64,000 nt of DNA from Prochlorococcus sp. AG-347-K19 (GCA_003281335.1 QCCG01000002.1:62001-126000), one strand, 5' to 3'. Counted from the stretch's first letter, positions 11,197-19,955 are shown. Notes: generated by a model from the sequence alone, not told the origin. A program made the numbers and translations.

Positions 11197-12612
11197 ATGA
11201 GTAAGAAGTATGACGCAGGGGTAAAGGAGTACAGAGATACCTACTGGACTCCAGAATATGTCCCCCTAGACACCGATTTACTAGCCTGTTTCAAATGTAC
11301 AGGTCAGGAAGGTGTTCCAAGAGAAGAAGTTGCAGCAGCTGTTGCCGCTGAATCTTCAACAGGTACTTGGTCAACAGTTTGGTCCGAGTTACTTACAGAC
11401 TTAGAATTTTATAAAGGACGTTGTTATCGAATCGAAGACGTTCCTGGAGATCCTGAAGCTTTCTATGCTTTTATTGCATATCCTTTAGATCTTTTTGAAG
11501 AAGGCTCAATTACAAACGTATTAACATCTCTTGTAGGAAACGTTTTTGGATTTAAAGCTCTTAGACATCTACGTCTAGAAGATATTAGATTCCCAATTGC
11601 TTTCATTAAAACTTGCGGTGGTCCACCAAATGGAATCGTAGTTGAAAGAGATCGACTTAACAAATACGGAAGACCTCTACTTGGTTGTACCATCAAACCT
11701 AAATTAGGATTATCTGGTAAAAACTATGGTCGAGTTGTATATGAATGTCTTAGAGGAGGTCTTGATTTAACGAAGGATGATGAGAATATTAATTCTCAAC
11801 CATTCCAACGTTGGAGAGAAAGATTTGAGTTTGTTGCAGAAGCAGTTAAGCTTGCTCAGCGAGAAACTGGAGAAGTTAAAGGTCACTATCTAAACTGTAC
11901 TGCTAACACTCCTGAAGAACTCTATGAAAGAGCTGAATTTGCAAAAGAGCTAGATATGCCAATCATCATGCATGATTATATAACTGGTGGTTTTACTGCA
12001 AATACTGGATTAGCAAACTGGTGTCGTAAAAATGGCATGCTTTTGCATATTCATAGAGCTATGCATGCTGTTATTGATAGACATCCAAAGCATGGTATCC
12101 ATTTCAGGGTTCTAGCAAAATGTTTGAGACTCTCCGGAGGAGACCAATTACATACTGGAACCGTTGTTGGAAAACTAGAAGGTGATCGTCAAACAACTCT
12201 TGGTTATATTGACAACTTAAGAGAGTCATTTGTTCCTGAAGATAGATCAAGAGGTAACTTCTTTGATCAAGATTGGGGTTCAATGCCTGGAGTATTTGCA
12301 GTCGCATCAGGTGGTATCCATGTTTGGCATATGCCTGCACTCCTAGCGATCTTTGGTGATGATTCCTGCCTTCAGTTCGGTGGAGGAACACATGGTCATC
12401 CATGGGGTTCTGCTGCTGGAGCTGCAGCTAACAGAGTTGCTTTAGAAGCTTGTGTAAAAGCCCGAAATGCTGGTCGCGAAATCGAAAAAGAGAGTAGAGA
12501 CATTCTTATGGAAGCTGCTAAGCATAGTCCTGAATTAGCTATTGCTCTAGAAACTTGGAAGGAAATTAAGTTCGAGTTTGACACTGTCGACAAGCTTGAT
12601 GTTCAGGGTTAA
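11197..12612 (+). CDS. rbcL: Rubisco large subunit, form IA
   Basis: RbcL carboxylates ribulose-1,5-bisphosphate inside the carboxysome. Active-site residues are visible: Lys167 in TIKPK, the carbamylated Lys193 with Asp195 and Glu196 in [11 protein letters not shown], and the [26 protein letters not shown] region with loop 6. At 471 aa, with the [12 protein letters not shown] start, it is the form IA type obtained by marine picocyanobacteria together with alpha-carboxysomes. It is 69 bp after csoS1 and 89 bp before rbcS, both gaps containing inverted repeats. Confidence 0.99.
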   Translation: MSKKYDAGVKEYRDTYWTPEYVPLDTDLLACFKCTGQEGVPREEVAAAVAAESSTGTWSTVWSELLTDLEFYKGRCYRIEDVPGDPEAFYAFIAYPLDLFEEGSITNVLTSLVGNVFGFKALRHLRLEDIRFPIAFIKTCGGPPNGIVVERDRLNKYGRPLLGCTIKPKLGLSGKNYGRVVYECLRGGLDLTKDDENINSQPFQRWRERFEFVAEAVKLAQRETGEVKGHYLNCTANTPEELYERAEFAKELDMPIIMHDYITGGFTANTGLANWCRKNGMLLHIHRAMHAVIDRHPKHGIHFRVLAKCLRLSGGDQLHTGTVVGKLEGDRQTTLGYIDNLRESFVPEDRSRGNFFDQDWGSMPGVFAVASGGIHVWHMPALLAIFGDDSCLQFGGGTHGHPWGSAAGAAANRVALEACVKARNAGREIEKESRDILMEAAKHSPELAIALETWKEIKFEFDTVDKLDVQG

Positions 12613-12631
12613 CTCAAGTTTCGAAATTGAG
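12613..12631 (+). other. Inverted repeat right after the rbcL stop
   Basis: CTCAA (12613-12617) pairs with TTGAG (12627-12631) around TTTCGAAA, giving a 5-bp stem, one mismatch and further T-A pairs. It begins immediately after the rbcL stop codon. The stem is modest and no T-run follows directly, so it may be an RNA stability or processing element. Confidence 0.35.
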
Positions 12632-12661
12632 TAGATTTATTCTCCTCAAACTTATTAAAAT

Positions 12662-12675
12662 CTCGTTTTTACGAG
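12662..12675 (+). other. Small hairpin upstream of rbcS
   Basis: CTCGT-TTTT-ACGAG is a perfect 5-bp stem with a 4-nt loop, 26 bp before the rbcS ATG. It could influence translation or mark a processed 5' end. Short enough to arise by chance. Confidence 0.3.
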
Positions 12676-12701
12676 TAATTACATTCACATTTTGATTAAT
12701 T

Positions 12702-13043
12702 ATGCCTTTCCAGAGCACAGTAAGCGACTATCAAACAGTTGCAACCCTGGAAACATTCGGTTTCTTACCACCGATGACCCAGGAAGAAATATATGACCAA
12801 ATTGCCTACATAATTGCTCAAGGTTGGAGTCCAGTTATTGAGCATGTTCATCCAAGTGGATGTATGCAAACTTATTGGTCTTATTGGAAACTCCCATTCT
12901 TTGGGGAAAAAGATCTTAACTTGATCGTGAGCGAATTAGAGGCATGCCATAGAGCATATCCTGATCATCATGTAAGAATTATCGGATACGATGCTTACAC
13001 TCAAAGTCAAGGAACAGCTTTTGTAGTTTTCCAAGGACGTTAA
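12702..13043 (+). CDS. rbcS: Rubisco small subunit, form IA
   Basis: RbcS caps the L8 core of Rubisco. The 113-aa sequence has the expected ETFGFLPPMTQEEIYDQIAYII start, the GWSPVIEHVHP strand, the YWSYWKLPFFGE block and the ending VVFQGR. The length fits form IA small subunits, which lack the longer green-plant loop. It follows rbcL by 89 bp and is separated from csoS2 by a terminator-like hairpin, so rbcLS messages may be more abundant than the downstream genes. Confidence 0.98.
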   Translation: MPFQSTVSDYQTVATLETFGFLPPMTQEEIYDQIAYIIAQGWSPVIEHVHPSGCMQTYWSYWKLPFFGEKDLNLIVSELEACHRAYPDHHVRIIGYDAYTQSQGTAFVVFQGR

Positions 13044-13064
13044 AGCTACTTTTCGTAGTAAATA

Positions 13065-13106
13065 ACTTTCTCCATAAGAACTTAATTTTTTGGAGAAAGT
13101 CTTTTT
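13065..13106 (+). terminator. Terminator-like hairpin between rbcS and csoS2
   Basis: ACTTTCTCCA (13065-13074) pairs perfectly over 10 bp with TGGAGAAAGT (13091-13100) across a 16-nt loop, and CTTTTT follows directly. A smaller hairpin (CTAC/GTAG near 13046-13058) precedes it. This is the best Rho-independent terminator candidate in the operon. Because csoS2 has no obvious separate promoter of its own, it probably acts as a partial terminator or a 3'-end stabiliser for rbcLS. Confidence 0.6.
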
Positions 13107-13129
13107 AAAAAGTTTCACAATTGAAGGTT

Positions 13130-15415
13130 ATGTCAATGAAAACTAGTAGAGAAATTGCATTAGAGAGAAGAAAGGCGATGAGTGATAGCGGAAAAAAAGC
13201 TGTTGCTAATTCTTCTACTACTAAAGACAGGGTTCGCACATCTGATGATATGCAAATTTCTGGGATAAAATCTTCCATTGATACAAATATGACAAATACT
13301 TCGAAAAAACATATTCCAACAGCAAAAATGAATAAACAATCCTTTTCTAAAAATTTATCCAGCAAAGAACTTGTAATTGAAAGAAGGAAAGCAATGTCAA
13401 CTCATGGCAAATCAGCCATAAGTTCATCTGATAGAACTCGTACAGAAGCTAATAAAAAGATCCAAGTAAATGAAATAAAAATAACTTCAGATAAAAGCCC
13501 TGACTTATCAAATTCTGGTAATTCAGAGAATAAAGTTCTAAATACTAAAATTAAAAGAAGGGTTACTCAAAAAAGAAAACCTATCACCAATACAAGTAGA
13601 GATATTGTTTTAGCAAGAAGAGAAGCTCAATCTAAACATGGCAAATCAGCTTCTAAACAAAATAGTAGTGCAGCATCTTTAGCTAGAAGAGGAGATCCAG
13701 ATTTATCAAGTAGAGAAATATCTCAAAGAGTTAGGGAATTAAGAAGTAAAACTGGAGCAACCTCAAAAAAAGGAAATGGTAAATGTAGACCATGTGGTCC
13801 AAATAAAAATGGATCAAAAATGAATATTGCTGATGCAAGTTGGAAAGTTGGTAAAAGTGAAACTAATTCTGGACAAACAGTAACTGGAACACAGGCTAAT
13901 AGATCGTTAAAAACTACTGGTAATGAAGCTAGTACATGTAGAAGCGTCACAGGTACACAATATTTGGGATCCGAAGTACTTAATCAATTTTGCCAAAATC
14001 AACCTGAATATAAACAGCCAACTAGATCCTCAGTAACTTCAACATCAGCTGGAAATAAAGTCACAGGTAATGAGGTCGGAAGATCTGAGAAAGTTACTGG
14101 CGATGAACCTGGAACTTGCAAAAATGTAACTGGTACTGAATATAGTTCTGCAAATCAGTCAAAGGAATATTGTGGGGAAGTTCCCAAAAATCCCTCAAAG
14201 GTTAAACATAGTAATACAGCTGACGGATTAAAAGTATCTGGTTCTTTACCTGGGAGATCTGCACTTGTAACTGGAGATGAGTCAGGATCTGGTCATCAAT
14301 TAACGGGCGATCAATATCTTGGTTCAGAAACTAATCCTAAAGGGAGATCTCATGAAAAAGTCGGGAAATACAATACATTAAATGGCAATGCATTAACTGG
14401 TACAGGAGTAGGGAGGTCTGAATTCGTTACTGGTAATGAACCAGGAAGCTGTAAAAATGTAACTGGCGATGAATATATTGGTTCCCAACAATACGAGTCA
14501 TTCTGTAAATCCAAACCAAAACCTGAAGCAATGAAGGTTGGAGTTAGTCTCTCAAATAACGCTAATGAGATTAGTGGCACCTTAACTGGAAGATCTGAGA
14601 AAGTTACTGGCGATGAACCTGGAACTTGCAAAAATGTAACTGGGACACCATATGCTGGATTAGATCAAGTTGAAGAAAATTGTAATTCTGACTTAATAAC
14701 TGAATTAAAAGATAAAGGAAAAATTTATTTAGGAGGTAGCTCAAATGCTCGCCTTACAGGTATACAACCGGGTATCGGAGGAAGTATGACTGGAGCAGGT
14801 AAAGGGGCTTGTCTAAATCCAACAGGCACCCCATATGTTGGCGGAGATCAGTTAGGTAATAATTGTTCCAATCATTCATCCGAAAAAAATTATGCCAATA
14901 GTGAAAGAAAAAATTCAAGCTCATGGGAAGAATTTTCTGTAAATTCTCCCTCAAGAGATAAATACTCTGATAAAAAAAGAGATGGTGTAACAGGCAATGA
15001 GTATGAAAATGGCTCAAAGATTACAGGCCCATTCGATATGGCTAAGGACACAGTAACAGGGACAGAACAATTTAGGTTTGATAAAAACAAAAATTCCCTA
15101 CTTACCCCAAAAAAAGATTTAAAGGAATTTGATTCTTCAAAAGAGAGAGCACAATCCAGAATTACTGGCGAGGGTCAATCTGCTGGGTTGAAGATAACAG
15201 GGGATGATTGGGCAAGAGGAAACAGGGTAACAGGTACTGAAGGAGCTTCAGCAAGAAAAAGAAATCCTACAAGACCAGGCATGACGAGTGCAATGCCAGT
15301 GATGGATATAAAAAGGAATGATGAAATGAAAGAGCCAGATTTCTTGATAACTGGATCAAGTGGTAATACTCGTGAAGGACAACTTGTTACCTTTTCAGGT
15401 GGTGCACGAGGGTAA
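13130..15415 (+). CDS. csoS2: Carboxysome scaffold protein CsoS2
   Basis: CsoS2 is the disordered scaffold linking Rubisco to the shell. Four N-terminal Rubisco-binding peptides of the SREIALERRKAMS type are seen (about residues 6-21, 78-93, 156-171 and 194-209 from this start). A long middle region follows with repeated [VI]TG motifs and paired Cys, such as GTCKNVTGTEY. The C-terminal region (about 660 on) ends in LVTFSGGARG, the part that contacts the shell. The open frame extends to TTG at 13121, but ATG at 13130 gives the usual MSxKTSREIAL start. Only the full-length form is evident. A perfect 56-bp DNA repeat lies inside the gene. Confidence 0.95.
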   Translation: MSMKTSREIALERRKAMSDSGKKAVANSSTTKDRVRTSDDMQISGIKSSIDTNMTNTSKKHIPTAKMNKQSFSKNLSSKELVIERRKAMSTHGKSAISSSDRTRTEANKKIQVNEIKITSDKSPDLSNSGNSENKVLNTKIKRRVTQKRKPITNTSRDIVLARREAQSKHGKSASKQNSSAASLARRGDPDLSSREISQRVRELRSKTGATSKKGNGKCRPCGPNKNGSKMNIADASWKVGKSETNSGQTVTGTQANRSLKTTGNEASTCRSVTGTQYLGSEVLNQFCQNQPEYKQPTRSSVTSTSAGNKVTGNEVGRSEKVTGDEPGTCKNVTGTEYSSANQSKEYCGEVPKNPSKVKHSNTADGLKVSGSLPGRSALVTGDESGSGHQLTGDQYLGSETNPKGRSHEKVGKYNTLNGNALTGTGVGRSEFVTGNEPGSCKNVTGDEYIGSQQYESFCKSKPKPEAMKVGVSLSNNANEISGTLTGRSEKVTGDEPGTCKNVTGTPYAGLDQVEENCNSDLITELKDKGKIYLGGSSNARLTGIQPGIGGSMTGAGKGACLNPTGTPYVGGDQLGNNCSNHSSEKNYANSERKNSSSWEEFSVNSPSRDKYSDKKRDGVTGNEYENGSKITGPFDMAKDTVTGTEQFRFDKNKNSLLTPKKDLKEFDSSKERAQSRITGEGQSAGLKITGDDWARGNRVTGTEGASARKRNPTRPGMTSAMPVMDIKRNDEMKEPDFLITGSSGNTREGQLVTFSGGARG
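14078..14133 (+). repeat. 56-bp perfect direct repeat in csoS2, copy 1
   Basis: Begins GGAAGATCTGAGAAAGTTAC and encodes GRSEKVTGDEPGTCKNVTG of a middle-region repeat. It is identical to 14588-14643. Other middle repeats are similar in protein but clearly different in DNA, so this pair is unusually young or gene-converted. Confidence 0.9.
14588..14643 (+). repeat. 56-bp perfect direct repeat in csoS2, copy 2
   Basis: Second copy, 510 bp after the first and in the same reading frame (510 is divisible by three), so recombination between copies would delete or add an exact in-frame unit of 170 residues. Confidence 0.9.
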
Positions 15416-15422
15416 TTAAATA

Positions 15423-16952
15423 ATGCCTTTAAGAGGACTGGCAAAAGCCAAGAACTTCACATTGGGACCTACAGCTCCAATGAAAACTTTTACGGAAAAT
15501 ATTCATACACAAACTAAAAAATCAAGCGATTTAGGTAATTCTGGAAAATCTCATAAATTAACTAACAGTATTCAGAATGAAAATTTATATAGTTATGAAA
15601 GCAAAATAAAAAGTGATTTTGATGAAATTGTTCCTACTTTAAAGGAAATTGCTAGAATACAACATCATGAAGATTTTATAAGTAAAGCTCAGGTCATATC
15701 AAGAAAAAATTTGGGAATAGATCTACCTCTTCATGTATTAGATAAATCTTGGGTTAAACCTCTCGATATGAGAGCTCTATATGCATGGTGTGCTTTTAAA
15801 CAACATGAGAAACTTAGTGACAATTTTTTTAAAAATGATCCTCTTGAAGGGGCTTCAGGAAGTAGAGGTGCGGAAGATTTTGAAAAATTTCTTTTAGATT
15901 GTGGAATACATTTACTTGATATAACTCCTTGTTCGGATGGTCGATTAGCTCATTCAGTAGCGTATGTAATGAGAATACCTTTTAGTTCAGTAAGAAGAAG
16001 ATCTCATGCTGGTGCACTTTTTGATATTGAAAATACAGTAAATAGATGGGTAAAAACTGAACATAAAAGATATAGAGAGAATATCCCTAATGAAGCCCAT
16101 AAAGATACTAGGTACTTAAAGGTTGTAACTTATCATTTTAGTTCTGTAGATCCTTTGCATCAGGGATGCGCAGCTCATGGGAGTAATGACGAGTTAGCTG
16201 CGGAAGAAGGGAGAAGTAAACTATACGCTTTTAAAGAGGCTGTAGAGAATAGCTTTTGCTGTGGTGCTTCTGTGGATTTAATGTTAATTGGACTTGATAC
16301 GGATACTGATTCATTAAAAATACATATACCAACTAGTGATGGAGGGATTGATTTAGAAAAAACTATTTCTACTTTAGAAATTTACAATTCAACAATAAAC
16401 TTTTCAAAAGAGGATGCGGAAAGAGAAATTTGTCAGACAATTTCTAAGCAATTTTCAAAAGATAAACTCAGTGGACTGGAAAAATTTATGTATAAATTAA
16501 TTGTCAATAATATTTCTCAAATTGATTATGTAAAGAGTTTTCATAATGGTTCTTATGAAGATATTGGACATGCAGAGAGGTTTATTGGAGTAGGTATAGG
16601 TTTTAAAGAAGTACATCTAAGAAACTTAACTTATTTTGCTCATTTAGATACAGTCGAAGAAGGGGCTCCAGATTTAGATGTAGGAGTGAAGATTTTTACT
16701 GGACTAAATGTGTCTCAAGATCTACCTATTCCAGTAGTAATAAGATTTGATTACTCTGGCAAAGTACCCGGCGCAAAAGAGAGGGCAATAAAAGATTGTG
16801 AAAGGGTTAATAATGCGATATCAATTAGGTATAAAAATTTAGTTGATCAAGGTTTGTTACATACTTGCTCTACTATTAGAGATAGAGACAACATTCATTC
16901 CGCCCAAATTATTGGAATGTCTTTAGATAAAAAAACAGAGGAGGCTCACTAA
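15423..16952 (+). CDS. csoS3: Carboxysomal carbonic anhydrase CsoSCA (CsoS3)
   Basis: CsoSCA dehydrates bicarbonate to CO2 inside the carboxysome. It is a divergent beta-type enzyme. Cys170 with Asp172 and Arg174 (CSDGR), His238 and Cys249 (HQGC) match the zinc site, including the 11-residue His-Cys spacing known from Halothiobacillus. The N-terminal 50 residues are polar and disordered, consistent with the Rubisco-binding tail described for the family. The 509-aa length is normal. The gene starts 7 bp after csoS2 with no hairpin in between, and ends 2 bp before csoS4A. Confidence 0.96.
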   Translation: MPLRGLAKAKNFTLGPTAPMKTFTENIHTQTKKSSDLGNSGKSHKLTNSIQNENLYSYESKIKSDFDEIVPTLKEIARIQHHEDFISKAQVISRKNLGIDLPLHVLDKSWVKPLDMRALYAWCAFKQHEKLSDNFFKNDPLEGASGSRGAEDFEKFLLDCGIHLLDITPCSDGRLAHSVAYVMRIPFSSVRRRSHAGALFDIENTVNRWVKTEHKRYRENIPNEAHKDTRYLKVVTYHFSSVDPLHQGCAAHGSNDELAAEEGRSKLYAFKEAVENSFCCGASVDLMLIGLDTDTDSLKIHIPTSDGGIDLEKTISTLEIYNSTINFSKEDAEREICQTISKQFSKDKLSGLEKFMYKLIVNNISQIDYVKSFHNGSYEDIGHAERFIGVGIGFKEVHLRNLTYFAHLDTVEEGAPDLDVGVKIFTGLNVSQDLPIPVVIRFDYSGKVPGAKERAIKDCERVNNAISIRYKNLVDQGLLHTCSTIRDRDNIHSAQIIGMSLDKKTEEAH

Positions 16953-16954
16953 TT

Positions 16955-17206
16955 ATGTTAATTTGCAAGGTTGTAAAACCACTTGTTTCTACCAATAGGA
17001 TTCCTGGTTTTGAACATAAACATCTACAGGTTGTTTTGGATGGTTCTTCAAGTAAGGTTGCGGTAGATGCTGTTGGTTGTAAGCCAGGAGATTGGGTTAT
17101 TTGTGTTGGAAGTTCTGCTGCTAGGGAAGCTGCGGGAAGCAAATCTTATCCAAGTGATTTGACGATTGTTGGAATAATTGATCATTGGGATCCTGATAAG
17201 TCATAA
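16955..17206 (+). CDS. csoS4A: Carboxysome vertex protein CsoS4A (BMC-P)
   Basis: CsoS4A is one of two pentameric proteins (CcmL/EutN family) that cap icosahedral vertices. The 83-aa sequence begins MLICKVVKPLVSTNRIPGFEHK and has the AVDAVGCKPGDWVICVGSSAARE core and IVGIIDHWD end expected for the fold. A strong Shine-Dalgarno-like GAGGAGG lies within the end of csoS3, about 10 bp before the ATG, so translation is probably coupled. csoS4B follows after 18 bp. Confidence 0.95.
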   Translation: MLICKVVKPLVSTNRIPGFEHKHLQVVLDGSSSKVAVDAVGCKPGDWVICVGSSAAREAAGSKSYPSDLTIVGIIDHWDPDKS

Positions 17207-17224
17207 AAAAGGAGGATAGAAATT

Positions 17225-17473
17225 GTGGAAATTATGAAGGTATTAGGAAGGATGGTTTGTACTCAAAGAGTCGCTGGCTTAGGTTATATGAATTTACGAA
17301 TTTTAGAAAATAATAAAGGAAAGAAATTAGTTGCTGTTGATCCTGTTGGTGCCAGTGAAGGTAACTGGGTTTTTACTTCTAGTGGCTCTGCCGCAAGATT
17401 TGCTTGCCCTAATCCAGAAATTCAAACCGATTTAACTATTGGAGGTATTATTGATTATTGGGAGAGTGACTAA
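17225..17473 (+). CDS. csoS4B: Carboxysome vertex protein CsoS4B (BMC-P)
   Basis: The second pentameric vertex protein, 82 aa, resembles CsoS4A: GRMVCTQRVAGLGYMNLRIL, the VAVDPVGASEGNWVFTSSGSAAR core and IGGIIDYWESD end. GGAGGA at 17211-17216 is well placed for the GTG at 17225 and too far from the ATG at 17234, which supports the GTG start. It closes the tightly packed part of the operon. The acRAF-like gene follows after 74 bp. Confidence 0.94.
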   Translation: MEIMKVLGRMVCTQRVAGLGYMNLRILENNKGKKLVAVDPVGASEGNWVFTSSGSAARFACPNPEIQTDLTIGGIIDYWESD

Positions 17474-17547
17474 AAATTTTAACTTCAAAAATTTATTGAG
17501 TAACTTTGTTGAAGGTATAGTGTAATAAGTTTTGATTAAAAAATTTA

Positions 17548-17787
17548 ATGTGGAATGAAAGAGAATCACCTTTAAGGATTGAAAAAAGATTTGAATTTGA
17601 GCAATACTCAAAAATTAGTAAATTCATGATGAAAATTGAGAAATTATGTAAAGAAAGGGATGTCTATCCAAATATCAGCTTCGGTAAAAATTTTGTAAGT
17701 CTTTCAATTTTTTTAGATAATAAAGAAATATCAGAAAAGGAAAAAAACTTTTCAAAGGATATTGATAAATTTTATTTAGAAGATTAG
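17548..17787 (+). CDS. PCD-like protein, probable Rubisco assembly factor (acRAF)
   Basis: The 79-aa protein has the pattern of a pterin-4a-carbinolamine dehydratase: a helix with FEFEQYSKISKFMMKIEKLCKE, then YPNISFGKNFVSLSIFLDN, then a final helix with FSKDIDKFY. The catalytic His-His pair of true PCD enzymes is absent (DVYPNI at the expected position), so dehydratase activity is unlikely. PCD-like proteins without these residues next to alpha-carboxysome genes are known as acRAF, a Rubisco assembly chaperone. Position directly after csoS4B supports this. Function here is inferred from family and context. Confidence 0.75.
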   Translation: MWNERESPLRIEKRFEFEQYSKISKFMMKIEKLCKERDVYPNISFGKNFVSLSIFLDNKEISEKEKNFSKDIDKFYLED

Positions 17788-17793
17788 TTCTTT

Positions 17794-18021
17794 TTAATAA
17801 TTATTTGGCTTTGCAATATCTCTTTTGATTAAAGCCATTAAATATGTGGGGGCTTTATATCTACCAGGTAGACATCTATTTAAAGTTTCAAGATGACTCC
17901 AACAAACTGTCTTTTCTATATCTTTAACTGAATTACCTTTTAAAATTAATAGTCTTAGAGCTTTGCAAAATAAAGGATAACCTGCTTCTAGTTCATCTAT
18001 ATTAAGCTTTGCTGCTGACAT
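17794..18021 (-). CDS. Small cyanobacterial protein, probably DUF3136
   Basis: A 75-aa soluble protein with the conserved-looking core LEAGYPLFCKALRLL, VCWSHLETLNRCLPGRYKAP and a basic end. I recall this as the DUF3136 type restricted to cyanobacteria, but could not check it. The helical, Cys- and Arg-containing core could be a small nucleic-acid or protein binding unit. It is convergent with the acRAF-like gene (6-bp gap). No function is known to me. Confidence 0.7.
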   Translation of the reverse strand: MSAAKLNIDELEAGYPLFCKALRLLILKGNSVKDIEKTVCWSHLETLNRCLPGRYKAPTYLMALIKRDIAKPNNY

Positions 18022-18106
18022 AGATCAAAGATGAATTATCAACTAATAATCTATACAACTATGGTGCACAATAGGTGCATATTTCAAATTTCTCAATAAT
18101 TAGAAA

Positions 18107-18499
18107 TTAATCTAGAAATGCGACGCAATCTATCTCAACTAAAACTCCTTTTGGTAGAGATGAAACTTCTACACAGGCCCTGGCTGGAGGATTCTCTATA
18201 TTAAAAAAATCACTATATATTTTGTTGACAATTTGAAAATTACTTAAGTCGGTTAAGTAAATAGTTGTTTTAATTACATCCTCTATTTTTGCTCCACCAG
18301 CTTTGAGAACTGCTGCGAGATTTTTTAAAACTTGAATAGTTTCCTTTTCTATATCACCTAAACATGTTATTTCATTAAGAACTGGGTCTATAGCAATTTG
18401 TCCAGAACAATAGATAAAATCTCCAGCTTTTATTGCTTGATTATAAGGTCCGACTGGATCTGGAGCATTTGATGTTTTGATTACTTGTTTGGGGGACAT
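18107..18499 (-). CDS. ridA: RidA/YjgF family enamine/imine deaminase
   Basis: RidA proteins hydrolyse reactive 2-aminoacrylate-type enamines released by PLP enzymes such as threonine dehydratase. The 130-aa sequence contains GPYNQAIKAGDFIYCSGQIAIDP, IYLTDLSNFQIVN and PARACVEVSSLPKGVLVEID. The last holds the Arg that binds the carboxylate of the substrate and the nearby Cys, and a C-terminal Glu is present. It shares a strand with gloB just upstream (24-bp gap), so the two detoxification genes may be cotranscribed. Confidence 0.93.
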   Translation of the reverse strand: MSPKQVIKTSNAPDPVGPYNQAIKAGDFIYCSGQIAIDPVLNEITCLGDIEKETIQVLKNLAAVLKAGGAKIEDVIKTTIYLTDLSNFQIVNKIYSDFFNIENPPARACVEVSSLPKGVLVEIDCVAFLD

Positions 18500-18523
18500 T
18501 TGTTTAAAAAGATACCTATCTAT

Positions 18524-19264
18524 TTAAACCCATAAATCTTTATTTGCTCTTAAAAAAGTAAATTCTTCTAAATTTTTTGCTCTTAAGAAAAGGTTTATTT
18601 TCATCTCTTCATCAAGTAAAAATGGAATTGTCAATTCATTAAGAGAAAGTTTTTTTTCAACTTCCGAAAGTTTATTTTTTATATCTTGATCTTTAGGCTT
18701 GAGATTCAATGCCCACAATATATTTGTTTTAGTATATTCATGTGCACAATAAATGAGAGTATTTTTTGGTAAAGATTTGATTCTTTCTAGTGAAGAATAC
18801 ATTTGTTGATAAGTCCCTTCAAAAATTCTTCCACAGCCTCCAGAAAATAATGTATCACCAATAAAAAGAACAGGATTTTTCCCATTCAAAAAGAAGGCAA
18901 TATGTGAGCTTGTATGCCCTAAAACTTCAATTATTTTTACTTTTTCACCTAAAATATTCAAAGTTTCTCCATCCTCAACAGATATATTTTGAAAAGGTAT
19001 TCGCTTTTTTTCTTTGGAGGAAGCAATTACTTTTACATTTGGCCATCTTTCAATAAGAGACTTCGTCCCTCCAATATGGTCTGAATGATGATGAGTTTGC
19101 AAAATAGCTTCTAAGTGAAAATTGTTTTCATTTATATATTTAATAACTGGTTCGTGAACAGATGGATCTACAACCACAACGGATTTATCTTTTACCAACA
19201 ACCAAATGACGTTATCACTTAAAACTTTAAGTCCGATTATATTTCGAGCTTTATTAAATTCCAT
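18524..19264 (-). CDS. gloB: Hydroxyacylglutathione hydrolase (glyoxalase II)
   Basis: Glyoxalase II cleaves S-lactoylglutathione to lactate and glutathione, finishing methylglyoxal detoxification. It is a metallo-beta-lactamase fold: the motif THHHSDH (residues 57-63) supplies His58, His60, Asp62 and His63 for the two metals, and [20 protein letters not shown] and YCAHEYT provide the other ligands. The length of 246 aa fits. It is divergent from hisG with a 40-bp gap. Confidence 0.93.
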   Translation of the reverse strand: MEFNKARNIIGLKVLSDNVIWLLVKDKSVVVVDPSVHEPVIKYINENNFHLEAILQTHHHSDHIGGTKSLIERWPNVKVIASSKEKKRIPFQNISVEDGETLNILGEKVKIIEVLGHTSSHIAFFLNGKNPVLFIGDTLFSGGCGRIFEGTYQQMYSSLERIKSLPKNTLIYCAHEYTKTNILWALNLKPKDQDIKNKLSEVEKKLSLNELTIPFLLDEEMKINLFLRAKNLEEFTFLRANKDLWV

Positions 19265-19304
19265 TGTTAATTTAGAATGAAGAATCCTTGGAAGAAATTG
19301 ATCT

Positions 19305-19943
19305 ATGTTTACTATAGCTTTACCAAAAGGAGCTCTGTTAAAAGATTCAATTTCAACTTTTAAAAGAGCTGGGTTAGATTTCTCAGATGCGTTGGACGAA
19401 AATAATAGATCATTAACCTTTAAATCAAATTGTAAACGGGCAAAAGCTTTATTAGTAAGAAATGGAGATGTTCCTGTTTATGTAAGTTATGGTCAGGCTG
19501 ATTTGGGTATTGTTGGGTATGACGTTTTACGAGAATCTGAATTAAAAGTCGCAAAGTTATTAGATTTAGGATTTGGTGGTTGTCATATGTCGTTGGCTGT
19601 TAAGAAAAATAGCAACTATTCAAAACCAACTGATCTTCCAGCGAATTGTAAAGTAGCAAGTAAATTTATTAAAACTGCAAGATCTTATTTTGAAGAATTA
19701 AATATTCCTGTAGAAATAGTTCATTTGACAGGATCAGTCGAGCTTGGTCCTATTACAGGTATGGCAGAGGCAATAGTTGATTTGGTAGCAACCGGAAAGA
19801 CTCTTAAAGATAATGGTTTAATTAAAATAGATGATCTTTATTACTCGACTGCAAGACTAATTGGAAATCCTTTATCTATGAGGTTAGATGATAATCATCT
19901 CAGAGATACTATTTTATCAATAGAATCAACTAATGCTTTATAG
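19305..19943 (+). CDS. hisG: ATP phosphoribosyltransferase, short form
   Basis: HisG joins ATP and PRPP in the first step of histidine biosynthesis. The 212-aa protein starts [11 protein letters not shown] and contains [16 protein letters not shown] and the PRPP-binding [18 protein letters not shown] block. It lacks the C-terminal regulatory domain of the long form, so by family knowledge it needs a HisZ partner encoded elsewhere for activity and feedback control. It heads a tight cluster with the ABC exporter gene (12-bp gap). Confidence 0.95.
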   Translation: MFTIALPKGALLKDSISTFKRAGLDFSDALDENNRSLTFKSNCKRAKALLVRNGDVPVYVSYGQADLGIVGYDVLRESELKVAKLLDLGFGGCHMSLAVKKNSNYSKPTDLPANCKVASKFIKTARSYFEELNIPVEIVHLTGSVELGPITGMAEAIVDLVATGKTLKDNGLIKIDDLYYSTARLIGNPLSMRLDDNHLRDTILSIESTNAL

Positions 19944-19955
19944 AAGAATAGCTAA

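Noticed and set aside
12104-12403. Antisense open frames within rbcL
   Set aside because: They mirror the coding strand of a strongly conserved gene and lack start signals; they are shadows.
14078-14643. CRISPR-like array
   Set aside because: Only two exact copies, 510 bp apart, inside a coding gene in frame. This is protein repeat structure, not an array.
13130-15415. Programmed frameshift in csoS2
   Set aside because: Known from some alpha-carboxysome bacteria, but here the frame is continuous, and I saw no obvious slippery site with a downstream structure. I did not search systematically.
13723-15444. Antisense open frames within csoS2
   Set aside because: They reflect the repetitive, low-stop composition of the csoS2 coding strand and have no independent features.
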